This document shows, piece by piece, positions 24,762-35,077 of a stretch of 64,000 nucleotides of DNA. The notes under the pieces are model-generated. The model worked only from the letters and a program-made list of their open reading frames with translations, searched no databases and was not told the DNA's origin. This DNA is from Melampsora larici-populina 98AG31 (taxonomy: Eukaryota > Basidiomycota > Pucciniomycetes > Pucciniales > Melampsoraceae). A program made the position numbers and the translations under genes. The DNA is taken from positions 372,836 through 436,835 of the forward strand of contig NW_006768782.1 of the NCBI RefSeq assembly GCF_000204055.1. The letters are read 5' to 3'. Each line of letters starts with the position of its first letter. Position 1 is the first letter of the stretch.

Positions 24762-24841
24762 GGGCTTCTCAGCACCCGAAACTCTCGTCGTCTTGAGACG
24801 AGAGCTCCGAGAAGCCCCTAAACTCTGACGACGAGAGTTTC
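24762..24841. repeat. Nested inverted repeats at the 3' side of the YR retrotransposon
   Basis: GAAACTCTCGTCGTC (about 24778-24792) is complementary to GACGACGAGAGTTTC (about 24827-24841), and GGGCTTCTC (about 24762) is complementary to GAGAAGCCC (about 24808). The position just beyond the tyrosine-recombinase ORF suits a terminal or recombination region of a DIRS/Ngaro element. That role is inference. Confidence 0.6.
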
Positions 24842-25030
24842 TTGCCCCCTAATTCTGATCCCCCTCCAAATGCTTGTATAGTCGATCATCTGTTCGCTCA
24901 CTTTGAACTTTGACTGTACAGTGTCAAATCATTTGTGGCTGCATAAAGTCAGTTGAATTTTAAGTACTTGTGTATTACTCGCTTCTCTGAACTGCATGAT
25001 GAAACTTTAAAATAAATAAGCTTCCATTCA

Positions 25031-26149
25031 CTAATCTACCCGTAGATCTTCTAATAGTTTGACGGTTTTCGCGTAATCTTTCGTTGAGAATTTCCTCAGG
25101 TAAATCTTATAAGCCTCCGACGTCCATCTACCCTGCGATTTCAATTCTTCTCTCAAAGCGCCAAGGTTCCAACGGAGCGAAGCTCCACCTATTCTGAAAG
25201 AGTGACCGAATAACAATTGATCTTTCTTTGGTCTATGTCTATTCCATATGTTTCTAAGGTAAGTTATGGTTTCAATTTTCTTCATTCTAGTCTTTTCTAA
25301 ACCTGAGCCAAGGATGAATATCTCATCTGACAACTTCCTCTCCTTCAAATTAAACCAGTCCTCCATCGCTCTCACGGGATCGAGTTTTGATTTTTGTCTG
25401 TTCAGGTGTATGTATTGTTTCTCGCCTGGCTTTGCAGTCTTCGCGCCCAGTATGGAAATTCTAATGTAGGAGCTATTTGGTCCCCAGGATACGTCTTCCC
25501 ATGAAGGTAAACGTTTGTTCGGGTCGTCCGTTATCAGTTCCCCTAATCGAGCTGTGCCCCAGAAGGCTGCTAGGGCTAGTGCTAGGACCCCTACTCCCTT
25601 CTCTCCTTCATTTCTTAGTTCGTTCATAAGAATTACCAGATCAGAAATCAGTACCGGTGGGCGTTTCTTGTCTCTTTCTTCGAATTCCGCTTCTATTTTT
25701 CTTGATGCTTTCAACAGTCCAGCTACCGCCGAGTCTACATCTTCTGGGTACCTTTGGTTATGAAACATATGCCAGGCTTTCACACCCGCTATGTATGCCT
25801 TGATCGTTGAGGAGCTGACTGACTCATCATCTATCGCTCTTTCCTCCTGTTTCTTTGATGCCCAGACAATAAATAATTTTAAGGTTTCGGGAGCAATTGG
25901 TAAGAGTTCTTCTTTGCTTATTCCTTTAACTATCGAGAACCTTATGAGCTTCACTATTGCTGAGTTGTAATGTTTTAGAGTACCATCCGCCCATGTACCT
26001 CGTAGGAAGTGTTGTTGCACCTCGTCTTCTTCCGACTTATCCACCCCTCTAGCATCCTGCCTGAAGGAATTAAACGACTTCGTTAGGCAGATCAGCTCCT
26101 TCGTTTGTTTGGCGGTTTCTGAGGAAAGATTTCCTTTCTTTCTTCCCAT
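25031..26149 (-). CDS. Retrotransposon tyrosine recombinase
   Basis: The 372-residue protein has a core-binding N-terminal region ('FLRGTWADGTLKHYNSAIVKLIRF') and a catalytic domain with the first Arg in 'GTARLGELI', the HxxR box in 'HSFRIGGAS', and the Tyr nucleophile in 'SEAYKIYLRKF'. It would integrate the circular cDNA of the element through a phosphotyrosine intermediate. No stop or frameshift interrupts it. The ATG at 26149 lies inside the RT ORF, giving the usual overlap. It appears intact although its partner RT is disrupted. Confidence 0.9.
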   Translation of the reverse strand: MGRKKGNLSSETAKQTKELICLTKSFNSFRQDARGVDKSEEDEVQQHFLRGTWADGTLKHYNSAIVKLIRFSIVKGISKEELLPIAPETLKLFIVWASKKQEERAIDDESVSSSTIKAYIAGVKAWHMFHNQRYPEDVDSAVAGLLKASRKIEAEFEERDKKRPPVLISDLVILMNELRNEGEKGVGVLALALAAFWGTARLGELITDDPNKRLPSWEDVSWGPNSSYIRISILGAKTAKPGEKQYIHLNRQKSKLDPVRAMEDWFNLKERKLSDEIFILGSGLEKTRMKKIETITYLRNIWNRHRPKKDQLLFGHSFRIGGASLRWNLGALREELKSQGRWTSEAYKIYLRKFSTKDYAKTVKLLEDLRVD

Positions 26150-29100
26150 TTGACGGTGGGTGACCTTCTTTCGGTGATTTCTGGGTAAGTATGTGAGTCA
26201 GATCGGTCGGGACTGGAATTAAAACTTCATTGTACCAGAAAAGGTCTCCTAGATATCCCCTCGATAGGCTATCCGCTTTATTCTCTTTCAATGTAACACG
26301 TCTCTCTTTGATGTTACAGCCTAAAACCGTAAGTACCCTTTGTATCTGTTTCCACTCTTCATTTGTTTGTTTATCTCTGGATTTTCTCTTTTTTATTGTT
26401 GATTGTGTAGTCGTATTATCAGTGTCCACCCAGAAGGCTTTCCCTCTTACGATCATCACTTTCGCTAACACCAGTAGCCCGAGCCTGACAGCAACCGTTT
26501 CTTCCCAAGCGATTGTTCGCTTGTCCGAAACCAGATCTAAACTTTGCCAACCCTTTACGAATTCGAAGCATGCCCAGTTGGCACCTACTAACACTCCTAT
26601 TCCAAAGGATGAGGAAGCGTCGCCTACCCACTCTACCTCCTGTGGTTTTGAGTTTGGAATCAAGGTGAGTGATTCGAAAGTGGATAGACATATCTTCCAT
26701 TCCAGCAGATCGTTCCTTACGTCCTCCGGTGTTTTCCGTAGTGCTCGTTTCTCCTTCCAGCTCTTTAACCATCTGTAGAACGAGCGTAGGTAAGCTGTCA
26801 TGTGTGGTACTATGTGTACCGTGTGTCCCAGCTTTCCTACCAGACTTTCGATTGTGTCGAAGCTCCATGTTTGGTCCACCACAAGTAAGTCTTCTACTAT
26901 TTGTAGTATTTCCGCTAACTTCTCCGCTGGTAGTCTTACTGTGTGGTTTTTCCCATTCCAGATGAAACCCGTATAACGTTGTTCTTCAGCGAAATTGTGG
27001 TTTTTGGCCATGTTAGTCTTCACTCCTAACGTGTCGCTTAGGTTCATGATGTCTGCTAATGATGTTTTGTCTCCCGGTCTCCTCAATATGAGGTTGTCAT
27101 CGACCCAGCAAAAGATTGCGCATAGTTCAAGAATCGTCTTTATTATTGACTTCCAGACTTCTGCCGGTCCTCCGAAGACGCCACAACTTGCCACGCCTCC
27201 AAATCCCACTGCCAGATCTATCCATACTCTGCCATAGAAATCTATTATGCATAGGAACCTTCGTTGACAAGGGTGTACTGGGAGTTGTCTATACGCTTTC
27301 GCCCAGTCAAAAATAGCTAGTTCCCACTCTCCCGGGTTATCACATAGGAATTTTGCTACTGTGCTAAACCCGTCCCAGTAAGTTTCGTAATTTTTCTTGT
27401 TCACGAAAGAATTGACCGATGGAATGTCCTTGTCATGTTTAGGGTGTGACAGATCGTTGATGAGCCTAATGGACCCATCACCGTTCACTGCGCTTCCCAT
27501 CGGGTTTGACCAGAAAAACCCATAGCGATCGTTGTAGTATTTTAAGCTCAACGAGAGCTTTGCAACACCTAAGAAGGGATAATCTACTATGTGTAATATA
27601 GTAGAAGTTGCCTAAAGACTGCCTTCTTCAAAGAAACCAGCACAAGGGCACTTGCTGACCACTTTGTGATAACAGAGAAATAGATAAGGCGCCAGAGAAA
27701 TAAAGCAATACTGTTGTTAAGTATTATTCCCAGATTTTAAGCGCAAAAAGTCACACACTATGTTTATTACTAGCAATACTGTTGTAAGTATTATTCCCAA
27801 TTAGACTTGTAGTCTTTAACACACGTAAATAAATTTCTCCTTGCTTTGAAGGGGCGGATTTAAGTGATCTTAGTACAAATATAGTAAATAAATGATGATT
27901 AATAACACTACAACAAAGGTATAAGATACCGAAAAGGGCGCTATAATCCTAAAATCATCAAGGAGTACTTATATCCACATGTAACAATCTTTACAACAGT
28001 CAACAGCTTCAAAAACCAATCAAATCCGCCTAAATAACCCTAAAAACCATGTAATGACGCAATGTAATGATCTTGTTACTAATGTATGATGTAATTTTCA
28101 CAGCCAAAATTGATCAATGGCGCAATGATGTAATGTACAGCACTTCTTAAGATGAATACAGGTGGTTTTTTTCCTTGTAAACTAGCTGAAACCCAATTTT
28201 TGAGATTACGAATTTTTTCAGATGTGCTCCAATTTTTGATTACTAAAGTACATCTTGTAGCCCACGTGTTACTGATCATTTCTGACACCTATAAGACCTA
28301 CTTCTGATGAGTGACGAGTAAGATATTGAGTTGTGAAGATAAGGTTTTTGGTGTTACATGTGACTTGTGACTGTAAATTCGAGATTCACACCAATTTCTT
28401 ATTTCCCTTATAACTTTTTACATACACCTCCGTTACTAATGATTTAAAGGTTGTACATTATGTAACCCACTCTTCTGCGTTGAATGAGCTATCTACCAAC
28501 TTATTCTGACGTCATTTGACATATGTAATTAGCTGAAACCTCCATTTTCGACGATTTTCACCTATTTTCTTCACTTTTCACAGCTGCTACTCTCTTTCTC
28601 TTGCTCATGTAACATGACATCATCTTCTATAACCTTAAAAATCCCAGAAAATCCTCTTGGCAACCTTAATTTCTACTACTACCACCATTACATATGTAAA
28701 CTACATGCCTAACCCTTGTTTACCAACTTCGAAAAAGTACCTTTCTGCTAATAACATCTGTTTTCCCTTATCAACCTTAAATATTAAAATTGTTCCTGTA
28801 TAGTAAACTGTTGTTCTTTCATATTCTAACCTTATAAAACCCATAACTTAATTATAAATAAGCTAAAAACCATTTTCCAACTTTTACACCTATATTTTCG
28901 AATTTTTCTTATCTTTTCTTTTTCTGTCTTTTTGTAATAACTTTGTAAGTAAACTATGTTGATCTTAATAATAATTTTGAAATAAGATGACATAATAATG
29001 AGCTAATAAGTATACATAAGCCTCTAAGAGCTTCAATTGATCTGAAAACCTGAATTTCGAATTCTCTGCTATATTGAAGTTTGCTAATAAACTGGTAAAG

Positions 29101-29571
29101 TAAAGATGATTAATTTTTTTTTGCTTAATATCATAAATAGATCACCACATCGTGCACTTCTTCCTTCGTGTATGGCCCGGATAATCTACCCTCTCGTGCC
29201 TCCTTCGTCATTGTAGCCTCAATTTCTCTCCTGGCTAGTATTGCTGATGCGTGATTCGGGGGCGTGAACCACTTCATTCCTTGGATTTCATGTTGAGGTA
29301 TACCTAAACAGAAGCCTTCTCTGAAACCCTGCTCAATATATGGTATGTCGTCTTGAAGACCCACTCTCTCCATCAATGTAGTCCATGTCCTGATGTCCAT
29401 ATGTGAATTAACAGCGGCCGGCCATACTGAGTCTACTGCTACTGTGAACGATTTCCTTTGGTTTAACGGTAAAGGGACTTTTACTTTCTCAGTTTCCGTG
29501 TCTTGGGAGGAATGGGTCGATTCAATTGACTCCTCATCGTCCTCTCTGCTTTCCACCTCAGTAGTCACCAC
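26070..29571 (-). pseudogene. Retrotransposon reverse transcriptase/RNase H, split by an insertion
   Basis: The N-terminal piece is 29571-29154 and the rest is 27528-26070; the LTR-like element occupies 27533-29149. RT motifs after the break include 'SNPMGSAVNGDGSIRLINDLSH', 'FDWAKAYRQLPV', 'GVASCGVFGG' and the active-site 'CWVDDN' (YxDD-box equivalent). RNase H acidic residues lie in 'WVGDASSSFG', 'WEETVAVRLG', 'VDTDNTTTQ' and 'NKADSLSRG'. The 4-bp target TCGT is duplicated at 27529-27532 and 29150-29153, and the reading frame matches across the gap when the insert and one duplicate are ignored. The ORF downstream of the insert appears open from a TTG inside the insert, which is not a real start. 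Confidence 0.9.
27533..29149 (-). mobile_element. 1617-bp solo-LTR-like insertion in the RT gene
   Basis: It begins TGTGGTGATC on the minus strand (29149) and ends TACTACA (27533), so it has TGT...ACA termini as LTRs do. It is flanked by a perfect 4-bp duplication TCGT. It is homologous end to end with 46694-52609 once the transposon in that copy is discounted, and more distantly with 4850-6743. It holds a 25-bp motif (GGGAATAATACTTAACAACA) twice about 70 bp apart, and no coding sequence. The parent LTR retrotransposon is not in this window. Confidence 0.85.
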
Positions 29572-30125
29572 TTCTGGATCTCTCTCGGGAATTATATCTC
29601 GGCTGGGTCTATTGTTTTCAGAATTTCAACCATTGTTTTAGAGAATCATATTTTAAATTCCAAGGATGCATTTATTTTCTAATCGCGTACCAGTTACAAA
29701 CAAGGATATCAAAAACCAAGGAATCCCCACAATCATAGTACACGAGACAACAAGTAGAGTGATAGGCAAGGAAAAATTTGGAATTGGAAATTTACGTTGT
29801 CCCAATTTGTGTTCGGACCCGCATCAGAAATTTTTGAAGAAACTCTGTCAGTAAAGCTATCTCTTCCTGGCATATGACTTATGGCTTCTACTCACTTTTG
29901 TGCGTGGTAGTTGACTCTGCCGTTACCTCCTTGCGACTTCGGGTTTTCCCCTTGCGTCGTGTTTCCATTTTGGGGATTTTGATCCACCGACTGGCTGGTA
30001 CTCGCTATCGGAAGTGATTGTGGTTGACCAACCCGATCATTTTGATTTCCGAAGTACTGCGTGGTAAACATGGACGTAAGTAACCATTTTCCCCTCTTTT
30101 TAATGATTAAAGGGTCTTTCTGCGG

Positions 30126-32593
30126 TTAGGAAAACCACCGGCATTTACTTACCGTTGTCTTGTGCGGGTAGCTGTTTCCTCCCGGTCTTGGTCTTCCTCG
30201 AGACCTGTTGTTGTAGTGTTTCTTCGCGTTACTCTTTTGGTGTAACGGCTTTTTAGGAATCAACGCCGAACGATCTTTGTCATGTTGTGACAGATCCGAC
30301 TCATCTTCATTTCTTCCCGTAAAGAAATCGACACCATACTTCATGTGGCCTGGGGCGTATGGATTGGTTTCGTAGAATTTCAATTCACCAGCTGCCTCGG
30401 TGTCCCATCTCGCTTCTTCTTCTACCCTTTTCTTTCTACCTTTTGGTAATGACATTTTCTTCTTCTTTTCTTTCTTGCCTTTACTATTTGTTCTGCCTCT
30501 AAAAATTTCCATTCTAATGGCGAGGTGATAGCGAAGGGCTACTAACCAGCACTTGTTTCGTTCTTTCATGTGCTTCTTTATATAGGTGCTTCTTTATATA
30601 GGTGGCGTATTTCTTTAGGCCATAGATCTCTCTTGCATACCTGGACAAAATCTCCGTGCGTGAATTGGCGTTCGCGATCTAATTCGGTGAGTTTGTGATT
30701 CCCGTGGGAATGCTTCTTCTTCTTTGACCCTGCTGATCTGAAGCTTTCTATGTACGATCTCCTGAAGACTGACAATGGGATATATGAATTCATTTGTCGG
30801 AAGCTTTTTGCCCACTTCTTTGGAAGGTCGGGTAGGTGATTTGCTCTATTGTACCGGTCATCATCGCTTGAGGATGAACTAGAGGAGTCTGAAGACGACG
30901 ACGATTCGGAAGAGTCCGAGGAAGAGTCTGACGAGGATTCTGAGTCGTCTGAAGAAGATGACAAGTCGGAGGAAGATGAAGATGATGATTCTGAGTCTGA
31001 ATCTGACTCTGAATCTGAATCCGAGCTTGAGCTCGAGGATGAGGAATCTGAGCTCTCAGATTTTTTCTTCTTCTTTCCTTTCCGTTTCGACTTTTTCTCT
31101 TTTCTCTTCCTCTTGGCTTTTTCTTTTGACGATTCTTTCTTTTTCCCCTTCGCGGGTTTCCCGTCTTCTTTTGCCACACTTTCGTTAGCTGTGTCCTCCT
31201 TCCACTCATCGAGTTTGAATTTCTTTATATACTTCGCTAAGGTAGGGGTTCCATTATCAGATTCATCATGGCTGTAGGAGTTATGACTCAGGTGTGGAAA
31301 ACCTTCCTCTCACCTTTCAATTTTTTCACTACTTTCCTCTTCCCTTTCCCTTCTTTCAGAGTTATTTTCTCACGTAGCTTTCTTTTCTCTTCCTCCAGCT
31401 TTTCCGCCTTCCTCTCTGCCTTCTTCTCCTTCTTCGAGAGTTTCTTTGGAGGGTCTGTTGACGATGAAGTCGATACGTTAGGTATCGCCCCGGGGGTTGC
31501 CACTGGCGGTGCTGGAGCCGCTTGGTTTGATGGATTTGTAGCTGGGATCGCAACTCCCGTATGCGATTGCGGGTTAATTGTTGTCCCTTGTGGCGGCTGT
31601 TCTGCGCTAGTGTTTGGATTCGCTATCGGCGTTATCACTGCCGGTCGCGATGTGGCTCCATCTCCGCCCGTAACTGTGAACGTGCATTTCCCCATCAGGG
31701 TTCAGAGAGAGGTATGTCAGTTTCTGAATTCAGACTTCTATCATTCTCCTCCCCCGTTTATTTTTATATATATATATATATATATTTTTTTTCCCTTCTT
31801 TCTCCTAGCCGAGGCTTGGTATGGCTACCCTGTTTTGGATCTTCGCCGAGATCTACGAGGATTCCCCGGATCTGCGCTCTGATACAAATGCTAACATTTG
31901 GAGCTCTATTTTTCCAGAACCGCTGAGGGTCTCTCGACGCCCATGGATCACAACTATGTGTTGACCAGGGCTTGGCGATATATCACCCTTTGAGGATAGT
32001 GCCTATGCCACTATTTCTACTCCTATCGGAGGAATTTTGGAACTATGTGGTTCATATAGAGAAGGAAATTTCTTGGGAAAGGGTATGTGAAAATTTTCCT
32101 TACAGTTATCTCTTTCTATGAGATCACTCCTTGGTCTCCTGTCCTCCACGTTTCCCTGAACTTCTTTGTTCTTTGGATCATTTGAAGTTTGAGGATCGGC
32201 CGATGGTTCACCCGAGTTTATGTTTGCAGACGTCATTTTCTTGAACCTAATACCTGCTAACGTATGTTCTTTCATATTAGGCGGGCTTGTGCTCTTTGAA
32301 TTAGAGGTGTACGATTGATCTGAATGTTGACTTGAGATATCTATGCCGTCAATTTTGCTCATCAACGATCTGTCTAGGACTGGTGCCGCCGGTGTTTCCG
32401 ATGTGCTGGCTATTCTTGATGCTGCCCTCTTGTTCCTCTCTGCCGCTTGTTCTAAAACTTTCTTTCTTGCTATTTCTTGTCTTTCTAAATATTGGCTTTT
32501 CGCCAATTTTGTTCTTCTGTCCTTGTTTTCTGAGAGAAATGATTTATTGCCTTTCTCGACTCTAAATCCCATCCAGTATGAGAGTTCAATCAA
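30126..32593 (-). CDS. Gag-like ORF1 of the YR retrotransposon (spliced or broken)
   Basis: Open segments at 32593-32003, 31695-31288, 31250-30578 and 30569-30126 appear to be one spliced gene. For example, a GGTGAG donor near 31310 and a CTACAG acceptor near 31271 join 'KKLK' to 'HDESDNGTPTLAKYIKKF' in frame. Composition is Lys/Arg-rich blocks ('KKKESSKEKAKRKRKEKK') followed by a long Ser/Asp/Glu run (31050-30850) and then a more structured part ('KKWAKSFRQMNSYIPLSVFRR', 'QFTHGDFVQVCKRD'). The arrangement is plausible for a nucleic-acid-binding capsid precursor. A 16-bp tandem duplication at 30570-30601 introduces a stop near the C-terminus of one segment, so this copy may not encode a complete protein. 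No CCHC zinc knuckle was seen. Confidence 0.6.
30570..30601 (-). repeat. 16-bp tandem duplication in ORF1
   Basis: GTGCTTCTTTATATAG occurs at 30570-30585 and again at 30586-30601. A 16-nt unit shifts the frame by one, and a stop codon follows on the minus strand. Confidence 0.85.
31768..31789. repeat. (TA)n microsatellite
   Basis: A run of about ten TA units next to poly-T, inside the probable intron between two ORF1 segments. Confidence 0.8.
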
Positions 32594-32798
32594 AAAAAAT
32601 TTAAGAGCTTAGAAGCCCTTCACGAGTCTTAAGAATAGAGAAAGTTAAGTTTGCAGTGACGGAGAGTTGTGGGGTGAGAGAGTGCAAGGTTGCCCATACA
32701 GGGGAAAAGAATTTTCGCCTAGGCACCACACTCCTCTGTCACACGCTCGTGTTGGTGACCTTTCACCAGCCCCGAAACTGTGACTCCACACCGTCTTA

Positions 32799-33153
32799 GA
32801 GCATCCACAGTGGTGGGCTCCAAATTGGGGCTCCAAATCGAGCGAATTCAAATTTGGTGGGGCCCCAAATCAATCCGGATGCAGTCGTTCGGACTTCAAA
32901 AGTGTAGATTCTATGTGTTTACACACACTTTGAGATTGGTACGCGTGGGCTTACATGTGTGAGGTATGGGATTGAACAAGTGCGGGAATTTGGAGCCCGG
33001 CTTTTTGTTGCCAAATATGTAGCCCAAAGCTCGAAATTTGAAGCCGGCTACAAAAAAATTTGGCGATGGGGACTGCCATTGCACCAAAAAATCGGGGCTC
33101 AGTCACCAAATTTGGCGATAGCCCCGATTTGGAGCCCACCACTGTGGATGCTC
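32799..33153. mobile_element. PIF/Harbinger-type MITE with TTA duplication
   Basis: The 355-bp element begins GAGCATCCACAGTGGTGGG and ends with its complement. The terminal inverted repeats are about 34 bp, and TTA occurs on both sides (32796-32798 and 33154-33156). The GAGCATC terminus and TTA target are hallmarks of PIF/Harbinger. An autonomous Harbinger element with a related start (GAGCATCTCC) begins at 63448. The MITE has no coding capacity. It sits beside the 5' side of the YR retrotransposon. Confidence 0.9.
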
Positions 33154-33488
33154 TTAGCAACTTACCCGCTTCAGCCTGAAATGGACTGAAGAGTACCGTC
33201 TCAGGCTTTGGGAACACTTTCAATCAAACCAAGGAGACAGCTTCAACAAATTTGTTAGAAATTTTTTTACTGCATTTCAATGCTTTAAAGGATACAACGA
33301 TGGTGTGTTGGTATTGGATTTGAGAGGTGTAAAAATAGTGACAATGATATCATGAAGGCAAAGCAGTGTTCTCGGCCAAGACAAGATGAAGTGTGACTAG
33401 ACACTACATAGTTGAATCATCAAATAGAAAACCAATGATGGAAGGTTGAGAGTCACTGATGAAGGTAACCTGTGTCATCTATTCATCC

Positions 33489-33796
33489 TCAAGATCTTTC
33501 ACCTCGGAGGTGATGAGTGAGTTGAATGTCTTTGGGTTGAATGGTTACACGTTTGGCGTGAATTGCGGCCAACTTGGTCTCCTCAAAAAGCCTAGAGTTG
33601 GAAAATCGTAACGATATCAGCATATCAGCATAAACAATGGACCGATGATAGAGAAAAGCAAACGAACGAGACAAGATAAGCTTCGGCCGACTCTTGAAGA
33701 GCACCAACAGCAGGAGATTGGAATCAAAGATTGGTCTTAAAGTCTTGAGCGATCTCACAAAGACGTTTTACCACCGGTAGATTTACGTGTAGTTTT
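33489..33796 (-). pseudogene. Histone H3 pseudogene with internal deletion and stop
   Basis: On the minus strand the N-terminal 'TRKSTGGK' of histone H3 (33796-33768) runs directly into '[13 protein letters not shown]', skipping roughly residues 15-68 of the normal protein. A TGA then replaces the Arg codon that should follow 'FKTNL', and the reading continues '[18 protein letters not shown]'. A 76-nt intron (33667-33592) with GT...AG ends is retained. The last exon reads '[15 protein letters not shown]' and '[15 protein letters not shown]'; canonical H3 has 'ARR' where this has 'THH'. Because the intron is kept, this is not a retrocopy. The identity of the H3 fragments is unambiguous. Confidence 0.85.
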
Positions 33797-35077
33797 CTAA
33801 AGAAGAGGAAGAGTAACATAGAAGATGGGTATGAGCAGTAGAGTAAGATGAGGAGAGGAGAGGGAAAAAACAAGCAAGCGATGGGTACTGGAGGTACTGG
33901 TGCTGAGGTACAGAAAATGAAGAGTGGTGATGATGAGTTTTGATCAAAGGGTGGTTGGAACTTTGGGAGATGGTGAACGCAAAGTGGACTTGTGAATTTT
34001 CAAACTCCCTCCGATTTCTTCCTTTTTTCTTTCTTTCTAGAAGCTTCCTTCATTGAGTGGTCAGCGCACAGACCTTATGAACATCAAGGCTGAGAAGGGG
34101 ATCAGTTGGCGATGTGTTGTTCACGGACAACTTGATGCTCACCTGAGGGAACCTGCCAGGTATCATAATCTCAGGTCATGTGAGGACATCCAGGCTTCAC
34201 TCTGATGACAGCCTCAATAGGAATCTTCAGGTCAGGCTGAGAGCATGGGGGCTGATCCAGCGTCCAAGATCAGAGAACCTTCACACTATCCTGAGAGTGC
34301 GCAAAAGACGTCGGCACTCAAGGACGCCCAAAAGACACCCTGATTGGGGACGCGGAGTTGAGCATCGGGTCTCGGACGGCTCGGACATCGTTCTGCGCAA
34401 AAGTGTCTTTGTGGTGTAGTCCCTTGTCGTATCATCTCCGTGCCTCATTCCATCTTGTTCAAAATGATGCAACCATGACCATATCTGGAGAAACAGGATG
34501 AGCCTATCAGATTTATGGTCTAGTTTCCTTCCTGTGGACTCTACCATGAAAATGTATATCAAATTATTGTTGGTGATTACAACAACAAAAAAAATTCATC
34601 AGTCTTATCAAAGGAAAGAAACAAGAACTTTGAAATGTGGTCCGCTGAGGATAATCTTGAATAGCCTTCAACAAGAGAACCTCAAATATATCTCACTTTG
34701 TCATTTGAGTGTTTTTAGCAGCTTGGGAAATCCTGTTTACTAAAGGACCAATCAAGAGAGTCTTGCTATCCACAGTACCTGAAACATCTTGTGAAAATGA
34801 TGTGCGTTACATGTTCAATGCGCCAAACAAATTACAAACGGTGCAACCCTGTTTGGCAATGATGCATTACTGAGCTGACAGGCTCTAGAGGAAGCAGAAC
34901 TGTTTGCAATACGTAGGGGGATGATATTTCAACACTAACGTACAATGCGTTCGTCCGATCCACAATGGGATGTCTACCTCTGCTTCTGAAGATGAGGCAA
35001 TGAAATACTGGCTACAACCAGAAGGCTGACGCGACACTAACATTTGTCATTAAAACTTTGGGATTGTCATAGCATTA
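33797..35077. other. Intergenic region
   Basis: No gene was recognised in about 1.3 kb. It separates the H3 pseudogene from the 3' end of KRI1. Confidence 0.4.

Larger units (their letters stand above)
25031..32593 (-). mobile_element. Tyrosine-recombinase (DIRS/Ngaro-type) retrotransposon, coding part
   Basis: On the minus strand the order is a spliced gag-like ORF (32593 down to 30126), a reverse transcriptase/RNase H (29571 to 26070) and a tyrosine recombinase (26149 to 25031) that overlaps the RT ORF by 80 bp. This order and overlap are typical of DIRS/Ngaro-type elements, which use a tyrosine recombinase instead of a DDE integrase. No methyltransferase ORF is seen. The element is dead because an LTR-like insertion (27533-29149) splits the RT. 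The terminal repeats could not be located by eye, so outer limits are those of the coding part. Confidence 0.85.

Noticed and set aside
24060..25030. Terminal repeats of the YR retrotransposon
   Set aside because: I compared this by eye with the 5' side (32600-32800) and found no matching direct or inverted repeat, so ends are not claimed.
26230..26965. Plus-strand and alternative-frame ORFs within the RT region
   Set aside because: They overlap the well-supported RNase H and RT motifs on the minus strand and show no motifs of their own.
27529..27551. RT start codon inside the LTR-like insertion
   Set aside because: The apparent start is a TTG in the inserted DNA; the real RT N-terminus lies beyond the insertion at 29154-29571.
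30849..31277. Plus-strand acidic ORF (Glu/Asp/Ser repeats)
   Set aside because: It is the antisense shadow of the Ser/Asp/Glu-rich low-complexity part of retrotransposon ORF1 on the minus strand.
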